Part shown: in pieces, positions 41,484 through 51,699 of the stretch
How the letters are laid out: every line of letters begins with the position of its first letter
Numbering within the stretch: the stretch's first letter is position 1
Origin: Prionace glauca
Taxonomy: Eukaryota; Chordata; Chondrichthyes; Carcharhiniformes; Carcharhinidae
Assembly: GCA_037974335.1 (NCBI GenBank)
Contig: CM075729.1
Span: 99,743,932 to 99,807,931 of the forward strand
Reading direction: 5' to 3'
Length of the DNA stretch: 64,000 nt
Translations under genes and position numbers: made by a program
The notes under the pieces: generated by a model
Databases searched by the model: none
Seen by the model: the letters and a program-made list of their open reading frames with translations, nothing else
Told to the model about the DNA's origin: nothing

Positions 41484-41996
41484 TTGTTGTCATTTTCCAG
41501 GAATCCCCGAGCCTGGGGGAGGGGCAGAAAGGGAGATTGCTGAGGTTTAACTCTGGGGGCGGACAGGGCAGGATCAGTGTCTGTAGAAATAAACCCCTTA
41601 CGCTGGAAGGGAAGGTGTCTGGGGGTCTGTGGGATGGACAGGGGGGAGGTTATTAAAACTGGAGAGAGAATTAAAGGAAAACAGAGAGTGGATCTGCACT
41701 GATCCACAGGGAGGAGTTTGTTCTCTCTGCTGTTTATATTGGCAACTGTTCACAATCTGTATTCACACAATGAGATGAGAATGAGAAGCCACAGTGTACT
41801 CAGGGATTGACCCAAATATCTCTTTTCCATAAAGAATTTACATATCTTGTTTGCAAATTACTCCACACACACAATCCACAAAGAGTCTTATCACACACCA
41901 TCGACCATCTCTCTGTTCTTTCTATTCTGTACCAATTTTGTTTCTCCGTACACACAGTGTACACTTTGGGCAGTATTCTCCTCACCCCACTGAACC
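41484..41996. other. Stretch downstream of the orphan promoter, no exon recognised
   Basis: GC-rich to about 41650, then AT-rich. I searched the plus strand for a signal peptide exon with a donor at the distance seen in the class I gene (about 85 nt after the Y box) and found no ATG there. An untranslated first exon cannot be ruled out. Confidence 0.5.
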
Positions 41997-42295
41997 ATTG
42001 AATCCCTACAGTGCTGCAAGAGGCCATTTGGCCCATGGAGTCTACACCAGCCACAATCTCACCCAGGCTCTATTGCTGTCACCTCACACGTTTACCCTGA
42101 TAATCCGCCTGAAACTAAGGGGCAATTGAGCTTGGCCAAACCACCTCACCTGCACATCTTTGGACAATGGGAGGCATGCAGACATGGGGAGAATGTGCAA
42201 ACTCCACACAGACAGTGACCCGAGGCTGGAATTGAACCTGGGTCCCTGGCGCTGTGAGGCAGCAGTGCTAACCACTGTGCCACCATGCTGCCCAC
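41997..42295 (-). mobile_element. SINE, HE1-like, near full length
   Basis: From 'tgaatccctacagtgctgca' through 'ctgcacatctttggacaatg' to 'gaggcagcagtgctaaccac' and 'gtgccaccatgctgccc'. Minus orientation. About 20 bp of the 'gaggaaaccggagcacccgg' block is deleted. Confidence 0.88.
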
Positions 42296-42424
42296 TGACT
42301 GTGTTTCCATGGAGCACATGAAAATAGATTGGGTGCCCATCCCGCACCTTCTCACCCACTCCCAATCTCCCTCCCATCCACAATACAGGGGATGGACTGA
42401 TGTTAAAATGGTAGGAAGGACTAT

Positions 42425-43160
42425 TACTTATGTGGCGAAAAACTGCAGCAGGCGATGGTGCAGAGGGACCTCGCACAAGTCGCAAAAACCCAGCTTGCAG
42501 GTGCAGCAGGTGGTCAGGAAGGCAAATGGGATGCTGGGCTTCATAGCGAAGGGGATTGAATATAAAAGTAGGGAGGTCTTGCTGCAGCTGTATAGGGCAT
42601 TGGTGAGGCCGCAGCTGGAGTACTGTGTGCAGTTTTGGGCGCCGCACCTGCGCAAAGATATTTTGGCCTTGGAGGGAGTGCAGAGGAGGTTTACTAAGCT
42701 GATACCGGAGTTGAGGGGGTTGAGCTATGAGGAGAGGCTGAATAAACTAGGCTTGTACTCGTTAGAGTTTAGAAGAATGAGGGGAGATCTCATTGAGACG
42801 TATAAGATGACGAATGGGATGGATGGGATAGAGGTGGAGAGACTCTTCCCGCTCAAAAAAGACAGTAGGACTAGGGGGCACAGCCCGTTTTAGAACGGAG
42901 TTGAGGAGGAACTTCTTCACTCAAAGGGTGGTGAATCTCTGGAATTCTCTACCCGTTGAAGTGGTGGAGGCTACCTCGCTAAATATTTTTAAGACGTGGG
43001 TTGATGGGTTTTTGATAAGAGAGGGGATTAAGGGTTATGGGAAGAGGGCGGGAAAGTGGAACTGAGCCACGACAGATCAGCCATGATCTTATTGAATGGC
43101 GGGGCAGGCTCGAAGGGCCAGATGGCCTACTCCTGCTCCTATTTCTAATGTTCTTATGAC
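42425..43160 (+). mobile_element. CR1-superfamily LINE 3' end, different subfamily
   Basis: ORF end (42480-42893) reads [60 protein letters not shown] and so on. The 3' UTR has 'gacagatcagccatgatctt', 'gggcaggctcgaagggccag', ending 'gttcttatg'. The frame breaks near 42893. The tail monomer (ttcttatg) differs from the ttctatg type. Confidence 0.9.
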
Positions 43161-43842
43161 AGTATGTCCATTATATTCAAATAGCTAATCAAGGATCAGT
43201 TTGTTCCCGATATGCTGATGATCCACTGCCTAAAATAAAACATTTAGTGTGGTAAGCCAGGCAGAAGAGGGCAGCCTGATCTTTCTTAAATGTAATCTAC
43301 AAGAGCAGGAAGGAAGGAAGAGGTTGATCTTCGGGATCCCCTTTGTGAATTTGGGGACAATTCCCTCAAGATAAAACCTCACCTTTCTTCTTAGCTTCTC
43401 CTTCCCAACCTTAAACCCCCCCCCCCCCCACTCCCTCCCTGACCAGCTAAAACCCTCTCATCTCAAGGCATCAGACTTGATGTCTTCTTCAGGAGAGGCC
43501 TGAGGAAAGTGGGATGGGTGGGGGGGTGGGGGGAGGGGGGGGGGGGGAGCGGTGCTTCTTCATTATCTTCTTGCAATCACAGTAGTGACCATAAAGATGT
43601 CCTTGGCACTGCCAGCACTGATGGCCAATGCTGGCCACTCGAATTGGCTGGCAGATGCAGAGGATGGGACTTTCTTCCTGCAATGCCTCAGTTTAGCCTG
43701 CTCCCAATGCCTTGTGACTGAGCGGCTGGGCAAGTGTGGATTGGAACTTTACTTTGAACCATTCCGCGACTCCTCTCCCCACATCAGCCTATTATCTCTA
43801 AAATGTTCAGCTCTTCCATTGGTATCCATGTCACAAACGTAA
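43161..43842. other. Low-complexity-rich stretch, no gene recognised
   Basis: Contains a poly(C) run near 43416-43429 and a G-rich run at about 43514-43549. Minus-strand 43683-43560 has Cys-rich codons (ILCICQPIRVASIGHQCWQC), which I read as part of a dispersed repeat and not a gene. No splice-supported exon seen. Confidence 0.45.
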
Positions 43843-44480
43843 ACATATGAATCCTGAGCAGGAATTGGCCACTCGGTCCCTCAAGCCTGCTCCCCCATGG
43901 CTGATCTGATTTTAGCCTCAACCTCACATTGCTGTCTGCCCACCCCCACCCCCCCCCCCCACCCAATAACGTTTCACCTCTTATTAATCCAGAATCTATC
44001 TAGCTCTGTCTTAAACATATTGATGATTACCTGATGAAGGAACAGCACTCTGAAAGCTCGTGATACCAAATAAACCTGGTGTTGTGAAACTTCTTAGAAA
44101 TATTCAGAGACTCTGCTTCCACTGCCTTTGAGGAAGAGAGTTCCAGACACTCATGACCCTTCGTCTTCAATGGGCAAACCCTTATTCTCAAACAGTGACC
44201 CCCAGTTCCACATTCTCCCACAAGAGGAAACACCCTCTCCACATCCACCCTGTCAATACACCTCAGGAACTTAAAGATTTAAAGTTGCCTTCTTTAGAAG
44301 GACTCTTCCCAAATCAAGTGTAAATAAACCTAAACTGTCCAACCTTTTCTCATCAGACAACCCGCCCAGTCAGTAAAGCTTCACTGAACTGTTTCTAATG
44401 CATTTATAACTTTCCTTAAGTAAGGAGACCAATTTGAACACAATACTCCAGATGTGGTCTGACCATTGCCCTGTACAATT
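43843..44480 (-). mobile_element. CR1-superfamily LINE 3' end, interrupted by a Penelope-like piece
   Basis: Reversed CR1 3' UTR and C-terminal ORF: 'gagcaggaattggccactcg', 'catggctgatctgattttag', 'gactctgcttccactgcctt', 'aacaccctctccacatccac', 'gatgtggtctgaccattgcc'. The body is interrupted at 44032-44097. Confidence 0.8.
44032..44097 (+). mobile_element. Penelope-like 3' end fragment inserted in CR1
   Basis: 'acctgatgaaggaacagcac', 'tctgaaagctcgtgatacca', 'aataaacctggtgttgtgaa' and 'acttctta'. Flanking CR1 bases 'cttaaacatattga' and 'cttagaaatattca' look like a decayed target duplication. Confidence 0.75.
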
Positions 44481-45130
44481 CTGATTTGTTTTTGCATTAT
44501 CACCTGCTGTCTGCTCATTGGTCATGGTTTCATAAAAATGCATTTGAAGCTTGGCAGGTTGCTGTTGAACTTGATCATTGAGTGACTCAACCGACTCTCC
44601 GTCACATGTGAAAGGCTCTCATTTCACACAGACGCTGCTTTGCCTCTGAAAGCTCTTCCCTCTTTCCGTACACTGTTAGCTGTTTGACTTTGTGATTCCA
44701 TTAGAAACTCACTCAATTGTTTTACTCCTGCTGAGTATCTCTGACAGGGTGCAGATTCTAATTAATGTTATAGCTGTGCCTCCAAATCAGTAACCAGCTC
44801 CTTCATCACTTCCATGTTTAACATATTAGCTTCACTTTCTCAAGCATGTCCTCACAATTTGTCCTTGTGTCTGTGCCTTCTGAGATTGGGCCTCAGGCTT
44901 TGCTTTCCTCCCTGTTCATACACACTCCTTTTCCATACTTCCATGAATGTTTCTCAACATTCACTGTGTCTCTGTGTGAACTGTTCTGTATCAGTCACTA
45001 TCTGCTTCTAAGCTGCTTCTCAACTCCATTTAACTGAAGTCCCCCGCGTGAGGGATCTTTGCTTTGTTGCTTCAGGAATTCGAAGGCCTGCTGCTTGAAC
45101 ACTTGCAAGCCAAGGAAGGGGGAGGGAATG
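44481..45130. other. Unassigned stretch
   Basis: No recognised repeat, RNA gene or splice-supported exon. Overlapping 65-codon plus-strand frames near 44814-45037 lack any domain. Confidence 0.45.
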
Positions 45131-45134
45131 GTAT

Positions 45135-45425
45135 TGTCACTGGGCTAGTTATCCAGAGATCCAGGTTAATGTCTTGACCTGAGTTAAAACCCCACCATGG
45201 CAGAAGTGTCACAAACTAAAAGTCTAATGATGACTGCAAAACTATTGTTGACTGTTGTAAACAAAAAAACCCATCTGCTTCATTAATGCCCCTCAGAGGA
45301 GGAAGTCTACCATCGTCATAGCAATGTGGTTGACTCTTAAATGCCAATGAAATGGGCTAGCAAGCTAATTAGGGATGGGTTGGCCTAGCCAGTAATTCCT
45401 CGCCCTATAAATGAAAAGAAGTAAA
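45135..45425 (+). mobile_element. SINE, second tRNA-derived family
   Basis: 'attgtcactgggctagttat', 'ccagagatccaggttaatgt', 'aaaaccccaccatggcagaa', 'tagcaatgtggttgactctt' and 'attagggatgggttggccta'. The family is the same as at 30890-31235. Confidence 0.82.
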
Positions 45426-45616
45426 TCACTGTGGTGTTGCTGTGAGGATTCAGACACCCCTGGGGTTAGCCTTCATAACATTTCTTTGTATCTGGAGCAA
45501 TCTCACATTTCTGCTGCTGTTTAATTGTTTCTTTGAGCTGGAGTACTTCCTGTTCCAAAGTGGTAATCTAAACAAATTCATCATTCAGCCCATTCCTAAC
45601 TGTTTTCGTTCTAAAC

Positions 45617-46048
45617 ATAGAATCTAGTAGCAGGAGTAGGCCATTCTGCCCTTCAATTCTGTTCTGCCATTCAAAGTGATCATGGTTGAGCCTTTATCTC
45701 AATCTCATATTCCCCCTCACTCCCCATATCCCTTGATACCATGACATTAATGTGCTTAAATCTAAAAAATGAATCTATTTCTTGAATATATTCAGTGATT
45801 TGATATTCACAGTGATAGAGAATTCCACAGGTTCACCACCCACTGAGTGAAGACTTTTCTGCTTCTCTCAGTCCTAAATGATCGACCCTGTACCCTGAGA
45901 TGTGTCCCCTGGTTCTAAATTCCCCAATATCCTCCCTACATCTGGGCCAACCAGTCCTGTTTGAATTTTATCTGCTTCAATAAGATCTCTTCTCATCCTT
46001 GTAAACTCTGGTCAAACAGGCTCAGTTGAACTAATCTATCCTCACAGG
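45617..46048 (-). mobile_element. CR1-superfamily LINE 3' end, old subfamily
   Basis: 'agcaggagtaggccattctg', 'atagagaattccacaggttc', 'gagatgtgtcccctggttct', 'aataagatctcttctcatcc'. Truncated at about 46048 where the next CR1 (plus) begins. Confidence 0.82.
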
Positions 46049-47377
46049 ACAGTGAGGCAATATGGGTAGAGCTCAGGAATAGGAAGGGTGTAGTCACAAT
46101 GTTGAGTGTTCACTGTGGGCTGCTCAATTGCCAGCAGAAGATTGAAGAACAGATATGTGGGCAGATTTTGACAAGATAAAAGTAACAGGGTTGTTATAGT
46201 GGAAGATTTTAACTTCCCCGATATTGACTAGAACTCACTTGGTGCTGGGGGGTGAATGGGGCAAAGTTTGTAAAGTGCTTCCAGGAGGGCTTCTTGAAAC
46301 GGTATGTAGATAGTCCAATTAGGGAAGGAGCCAAACTGGACCTGGTATTGGGGAATGAGCCTGACCAGGTGGTCGACATTTCAGTAGGGGAGCAGCTAGG
46401 GAACAGTGACCACAATTTAGTAAGTTTTAAGGTACTGACGAATAAAGATAAGTATAGTCCTCAATTTAAGGTGTTAAACTGGGGAAAGGCTAATTACAAT
46501 AATATTGGGCAAGAGTGTAGATTGGGGGCAGATATTTGGGGGCAGATATTTGAGGGCAACTCAACATTTGGCATGTGGGAGGCTTTCAAGTGTAAGTTGA
46601 TAGGGATTCAGGATCGGCACATTCCTGTAAGGATGAAGGATAAGTACGGAAAATTTTGGGAACCTTGGATAATGAGAGATATTGTGAGCCTAGTAAAAAA
46701 GAAAAAGTAAGTGTTTGTCCAACCTAGGAGGTTGGGAGCACATAAAGCAAGTGTGGAATACATGGAAAGTAGAAAGAAACTTAAGCAAGGAGTAAGGAAG
46801 ACTAAACGAGGTCATGAAAAATTGTTGGCCAGCAGGATGAAGGAAAATCCCAAAGCTTTTAATACATATATAAAGAGCAAGAGGGGAGCCAGGGAGAAGG
46901 TTGGGCTACTCAAGCACAGGGGAGGGAATCTATGCGTGATGCCAGAGGAAGTGGGCAAGGTATTAGATAAGTATGTTGCATCAGTATTCACCAAGGAGAA
47001 GGACTTGGTGGATGAAGAATCTGGAAAAGAGTGTGTAGATAGTTTAAGTCACGTTGAGATCAAAAAGGAGGAGGTATTGGGGCATTTAAGAAATATTAAG
47101 GTAGACAAATCCTCTGAGCCTGATATAATATACCCCAGAATATGGAGAGAGGCAAGGGAGAAAATTGCTGGGGCCTTGAGAGAAATCTTTGTATCCTCAC
47201 TGGCTTCAGTGGAGGTCCAGAGGATTAGAGAATAGCCAATATCGTTCCTCTGTTTAAGAAAGATAGCAAGAACAACCCAGGTAATTACAGGCCGATAAGC
47301 CTTACGTCAATAATAAGGAAATTCTATGAGAGGATTCTTTGATGTGGGTATGCCGGCGTTGGACTGGCGTAAACACA

Positions 47378-47685
47378 GTAAAAAGTCTGACAACACCAGG
47401 TTTTAGTCCAACCGATTTATTTGATAATATTCTCACAAGCTTTCGAGGGGGCTGCCTCTTTGTCAAGTGAATGGAGAGTTCTGGCCTCAGACAGACAGAG
47501 CACATAGAGCACAGACAGTTGCTGATTAGAATGCGAATCCTTACACCTAACCTGCTGTTCAATTCTTAAAGTGGCTGATAATGTGAGTGGAAGGAGCACT
47601 GATCACAGTTTAAAGAGATGTGTATTGTCTCCAGACAGTACAGTAAGTGAGGTTTTGCAAACCCAGGCAAGTCACGGGGGTTACA
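47378..47685 (-). repeat. Left inverted arm of the Penelope-like element
   Basis: 308 bp, inverted relative to 48401-48708 and almost identical to it. Contains 'aaaagtctgacaacaccagg' at its outer end and 'caagtcacgggggttaca' at its inner end. Confidence 0.93.
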
Positions 47686-48405
47686 ACTCCTGATCGGCAG
47701 TTCCGATGTGCCACAGTGAAAAACCGCACCGATCTCCTCAGAAGGCAAACACGGGACACAATGGACAGAGTACCCTTCGTCGTCCAGTACTTCCCCGGAG
47801 CAGAGAAGCTACGACATCTTCTCCGGAGTCTTCAACATATCATTGATGAAGACAAACATCTCGCCAGGGCTATCCCCACACCCCCACTTCTTGCTTTCAG
47901 ACAACCACACAACCTCAAACAGACCATTGTCCGCAGCAAACTACCCAGCCTTCAGGAGAACAGTGACCACAATACCACACAACCCTGCCACAGCAACCTC
48001 TGCAAGACATGCCGGATCATCGACATGGATACCATCATCACACGTGAGAATACCATCCACCAGGTACATGGTAAATACTCTTGCAACTCGGCCAACATTG
48101 TCTACCTGATACGTTGCAAGAAAGGATGTCCCGAAGCATGGTACGTTGGGGAGACCATGCAGACGCTACGACAACGGATGAATGAACATCGCTCGACAGT
48201 CACCAGGCAAGACAGTTCCCTTCCTGTTGGCGAACACTTCAGCGGTCACGGGCATTCAGCCTCTGACCTTCGGGTAAGCATTCTCCAAGGCGGCCTTCAT
48301 GACACACGACAGCGCAGAGTCGCTGAACAGAGACTGATAGCCAAGTTCCGCACACATGAGGACGGTCTCAACAGGGATCTTGGGTTCATGTCGCACTATC
48401 TGTAA
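47647..48405 (+). CDS. Penelope-like GIY-YIG endonuclease region (C-terminal part), copy 2
   Basis: 252-codon open frame. The first about 38 codons read through the left arm; the element-specific part begins near MDRVPFVVQYFPGAEKLRHL. It continues with the PLE block FRQPHNLKQTIVRSKLPSLQ, a Cys cluster PCHSNLCKTC, and the GIY-YIG nuclease NIVYLIRC ... AWYVGE, with the conserved Arg in LRQRMNEHRS. It ends RVAEQRLIAKFRTHEDGLNR. GIY-YIG endonucleases nick target DNA for Penelope-like retrotransposition. This is only the C-terminal portion of the usual RT-endonuclease polyprotein; no native start is expected. Confidence 0.88.
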   Translation: MRFCKPRQVTGVTTPDRQFRCATVKNRTDLLRRQTRDTMDRVPFVVQYFPGAEKLRHLLRSLQHIIDEDKHLARAIPTPPLLAFRQPHNLKQTIVRSKLPSLQENSDHNTTQPCHSNLCKTCRIIDMDTIITRENTIHQVHGKYSCNSANIVYLIRCKKGCPEAWYVGETMQTLRQRMNEHRSTVTRQDSSLPVGEHFSGHGHSASDLRVSILQGGLHDTRQRRVAEQRLIAKFRTHEDGLNRDLGFMSHYL

Positions 48406-48708
48406 CCCCCGTGACTTGCCTGGGTTTGCAAAACCTCACTTACTGTACTGTCTGGAGACAATACACATCTCTTTAACCTGTGATCAGTGCTCCTTCCACT
48501 CACATTATCAGCCACTTTAAGAATTGAACAGCAGGTTAGGTGTAAGGATTCGCATTCTAATCAGCAACTGTCTGTGCTCTATGTGCTCTGTCTGTCTGAG
48601 GCCAGAACTCTCCATTCACTTGACAAAGAGGCAGCCCCCTCGAAAGCTTGTGAGAATATTATCAAATAAATCGGTTGGACTAAAACCTGGTGTTGTCAGA
48701 CTTTTTAC
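48401..48708 (+). repeat. Right inverted arm (3' end) of the Penelope-like element
   Basis: 308 bp from 'tgtaacccccgtgacttgcc' to 'tgttgtcagactttttac'. Carries 'cacttgacaaagaggcagcc' and 'ccctcgaaagcttgtgagaa', the position where other copies show the CTGATGA...CGAAAGC pattern. Confidence 0.93.
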
Positions 48709-49977
48709 AGGATTCTTTGAGACAGGATTTACTCCCACTTGGAAATAAGCGGCCATATTAGCGAGAGGCAACATGGTTTTGTGAAGGAGAGGTCATGTCT
48801 CACTAACTTGATTGAGTTTTTTGAGGAAGTCATGAAGATGATTGGTGAGGGTAGGGCAGTGGATGTTGTCTACATGGATTTCAGTAAGGCCTTTGACAAA
48901 CTCCCTCATGGCAGACTGGTGCAGAAGGTGAAGTCACATGGGATCAGAGATGAACTAGCAAGGTGGATACAGAACTGGCTCGGTCATAGAGACAGAGGGT
49001 AGCAGTGGAATAGTGCGTTTCTGAATGGAGGACTGTGAAAGTGACGTTCCTCAGAAGTCAGTGTTGGGATCTTTGCTGTTTGTAATATATATAAATGATT
49101 TGGAGGAAAATGTAACTGGACTGATTGCTAAGTTTGTGGACAACATAAAGATCGGTGGACTTGTGAATAGTGATGAGGACCATCAAAGGATACAGCAGGA
49201 TATAGATTTGCTGGAGACTTGGGAGAAGAGATGGCAGATGGAGTTTAATCCAGACAAATGTGAGGTAGTGCATTTTGGGAGGTCTAATACAGATAGAAAA
49301 TACACAGTAAATGGCAGAACCTTAAGAATATTGATAGGCAGAGGGATCTGGGGTACCAATAAACAGATCACTGAAAGTGACAACACAGTTGGAGAAGGTA
49401 ATCAGGATGGCATGCTTGCCTTCATCTGCCAGAGTATTGTGTTTAAAAATTGGCAAGTCATGTTGCAGTTTTATAGAAACTTAGTTAGGCCACACTTGGA
49501 ATATAGTGTTCAATTCTGGTTGCCACACTACCAGAAGGATGTGAAGGCTTTGGAGAGGATACAGAAAAGATTTACCAGGATGTTGCCTGGTATGGAGGGC
49601 ATTAGCTATGAAGAGAGGTTGGAGAAACTTGGTTTGTTCTCACTGGAGTGACGGAGGTTGAGAATAGAAGTCTACAAGATTATAAGGAGCATGGACAGAG
49701 TGGCAAGTCAGAAACTTTTTTCCAGGGTGGAAGAGTCAATTACTGGGGGGCATACGTCTAAGGTGCCAGGGGTAAGGTTTAAAGGAGATGTACAAGGCAG
49801 ATTTTTTACACAGAAGGTGGAGAGTGCTGGAACTCACTGCCAGGTGAGGTGGTGGAAGCAAATACAATAGTGACTTTTAAAGGGCATCTTGACAGTCTTG
49901 GTTGGTGCGGACTTGGAGGGCTGAAGGGCCTGTTCCTGTGCTGTAATTTTCTTTCTTCTTTGTTCTTTGTTGACAGT

Positions 49978-51650
49978 CCCCCCAACCCCCATATCAGCCT
50001 AAGAAACTTGCGCTGCACTCCCTCTGTGGCAAGTATATCCTTTCTGAGGTAGGGTGACCAAAATTGCTCACAATACAACAGATGTGGTTTCACCAAGGCC
50101 CGGGATAACTTCATTAAGACATCCCTACTTCTGAACTCACACCATTTTGCAATGAGGTCAACATACAATCTGCCTTCTGAATTTCTTGCTGCACTTGCCT
50201 CTCCACTCTCATTGACAAGTGTACAAGGACACCCAGATCCATTTTGTACACCCACATTTCCCAATATATCACGATGTAAATTGTACTCTTTCTGTTCCTC
50301 ATACCAAGGTGTATAACTTCATATTTATCCACATTATTCTGCATCAGCCATGTGTTTGCCCCAGTCATTCAACTTGTCTAAATCACCTTGAAGCCTCCTT
50401 GCATCCTCCTCACAATTCATAATTCCATCCAGTTTTGTATCGTCAGCAAACTTGTTAATGTTACCATTTGTCTCTTCATCCAGGTGATTTATATATATTG
50501 TGAACAGCTGGGGACCAAGATCTGATCACCATGGTGTCTTATTAGTCACTGCCTGCCACTGAGAAAAAGATCCATTTATTCCCACTTCCTGTCTCCTGTC
50601 TGTTGAGCAATTCTTGACCCATGCCAATACATTACCCATATCCCAGAGCTTTAATTTTCCCCACTAACCTCTTATGAGAGACTTTATCAAAGCTTTGATA
50701 GTCCAAAGGCATCGTATCCTTTATCTAATCTTCTAGTTACATCCTCAAAAACTCTAGTAGATTTGTTAAGCATGAGTTTCCTTACATGCTGGCTTCGTCC
50801 AATCCCATTAATGCTTTCTGAATGTTCTGTTATCAAGTCTTTTATAATAGACTCCAGCATCTTCCCCACTTCTGATGGCAGCTAACTGGCCCGTAATTCT
50901 CCTTATTGTCTCTCGCTCTCTTTTTAAATAATGGGGTTACATTTGCCACCCTCCAGTCTGTAGGAACAGCTCCAGAGGCTGTAGAATTTTAGATGACCAT
51001 TAACGCATCGAATAATTCCAGGATCCTCTGGGATGCAGATTATCAGGCCCTAGTGATTTATTAGCCTTTAACCACATTAATTTCCCCAGCACCATTTTCT
51101 TCATAATACAGATTTCCTTCAATTTTACCTTCTCACTGGACTCTTGGTTCCCTAACATTTTTGGGACGTTTTTGTGCTCTCTTTTGTGAAGACAGAACCA
51201 AAGTGTGTCCAACTTCTTTGTTTCCCATTATAATTTCCTCAGCTACCGGCTGTAAGGGAACTATATTTGTGATTACTATTCTTTCTCTTTCCACATATTT
51301 ACAGCCAGTTTCTGTGTTCCCGGCAATTTTACTCTCATACTTCATTTTGCTCTCTTGATCAAATATGTTGTCACCTTTTGCTGAATTCTGAAATACTCCC
51401 AGTCTTCAGTCTTATGGCTTTTTCTGATAATTTTATACATCTCTCTGTTTTACTATTATCTCTAATTTCTTTTGTCACCTTTTTGTTTCATACAAGACAG
51501 GAATGAATAATTACTACAATTCATGCACATTTTCTTTCAATGTAAACCATTGTCAATCCACAGTCAATCCCTTTAGTAAGATTTCCCAATCTATCCTTGC
51601 CAGTTTCCACCTCATATTCTCTTTATTCAGGTTCAGAGCAACTCTGAATG
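49978..51650 (-). mobile_element. CR1-superfamily LINE, old, from C-terminal ORF to endonuclease side
   Basis: In reverse: 'gcgctgcactccctctgtgg', 'cagatgtggtttcaccaagg' (C-terminal ORF), 'gtatcgtcagcaaacttgtt' (FADDTK region near 50440), 'ccactaacctcttatgagag' and on to 'ttacctt'-type linker sequence at 51130-51400 and beyond. Abuts the 3' end of the previous LINE tail to tail. Heavily decayed. Confidence 0.8.
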
Positions 51651-51699
51651 ACCTCAATCAGAGCCTTCAGGTACTTCTTCCCTGAGTCTGACCGTCACC

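Larger units (their letters stand above)
47343..48708 (+). mobile_element. Penelope-like element with 308-bp inverted arms and 12-bp target duplication
   Basis: Inserted in a CR1 with an exact duplication aggattctttga at 47331-47342 and 48709-48720. The left arm (47378-47685) and right arm (48401-48708) are inverted copies of 308 bp; I found a single difference (cacagttt versus cacaggtt). The left side has 35 bp more of the 3' terminus ('gccggcgttggactggcgta'). Between them lies an open endonuclease frame. The RT part is absent, as expected for a 5'-truncated Penelope-like copy with an inverted end. Near-identity of the arms implies recent insertion or conversion between arms. Confidence 0.93.
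46050..49968 (+). mobile_element. CR1-superfamily LINE, about 2.5 kb, split by a Penelope-like insertion
   Basis: Endonuclease end at 46200-46440 ('gattttaacttccccgatat' = DFNFPDI; LDLVLGNEPDQVVDISVGE; NSDHNLVSF). The linker follows at 46711-47235 (SRKKLKQGVRKTKRGHEK, then KVDKSSEPDIIYPRIWREAR). The element is interrupted at 47343-48708 and resumes with [43 protein letters not shown]-terminal parts to 49870, and the 3' UTR 'gggctgaagggcctgttcct' ending 'ctttgttctttg'. Several frameshifts and stops; inactive. Confidence 0.9.

Noticed and set aside
43489-43683. Cys-rich minus-strand peptide as a zinc-finger exon
   Set aside because: The Cys/His spacing fits no zinc finger and the DNA resembles a dispersed repeat next to G-rich low-complexity sequence.
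47378-48708. DNA transposon with 308-bp terminal inverted repeats
   Set aside because: The enclosed ORF is a Penelope-type GIY-YIG endonuclease, not a transposase, and the arms equal the 3' end of a dispersed Penelope-like family; the duplication length (12 bp) also fits the retroelement better.
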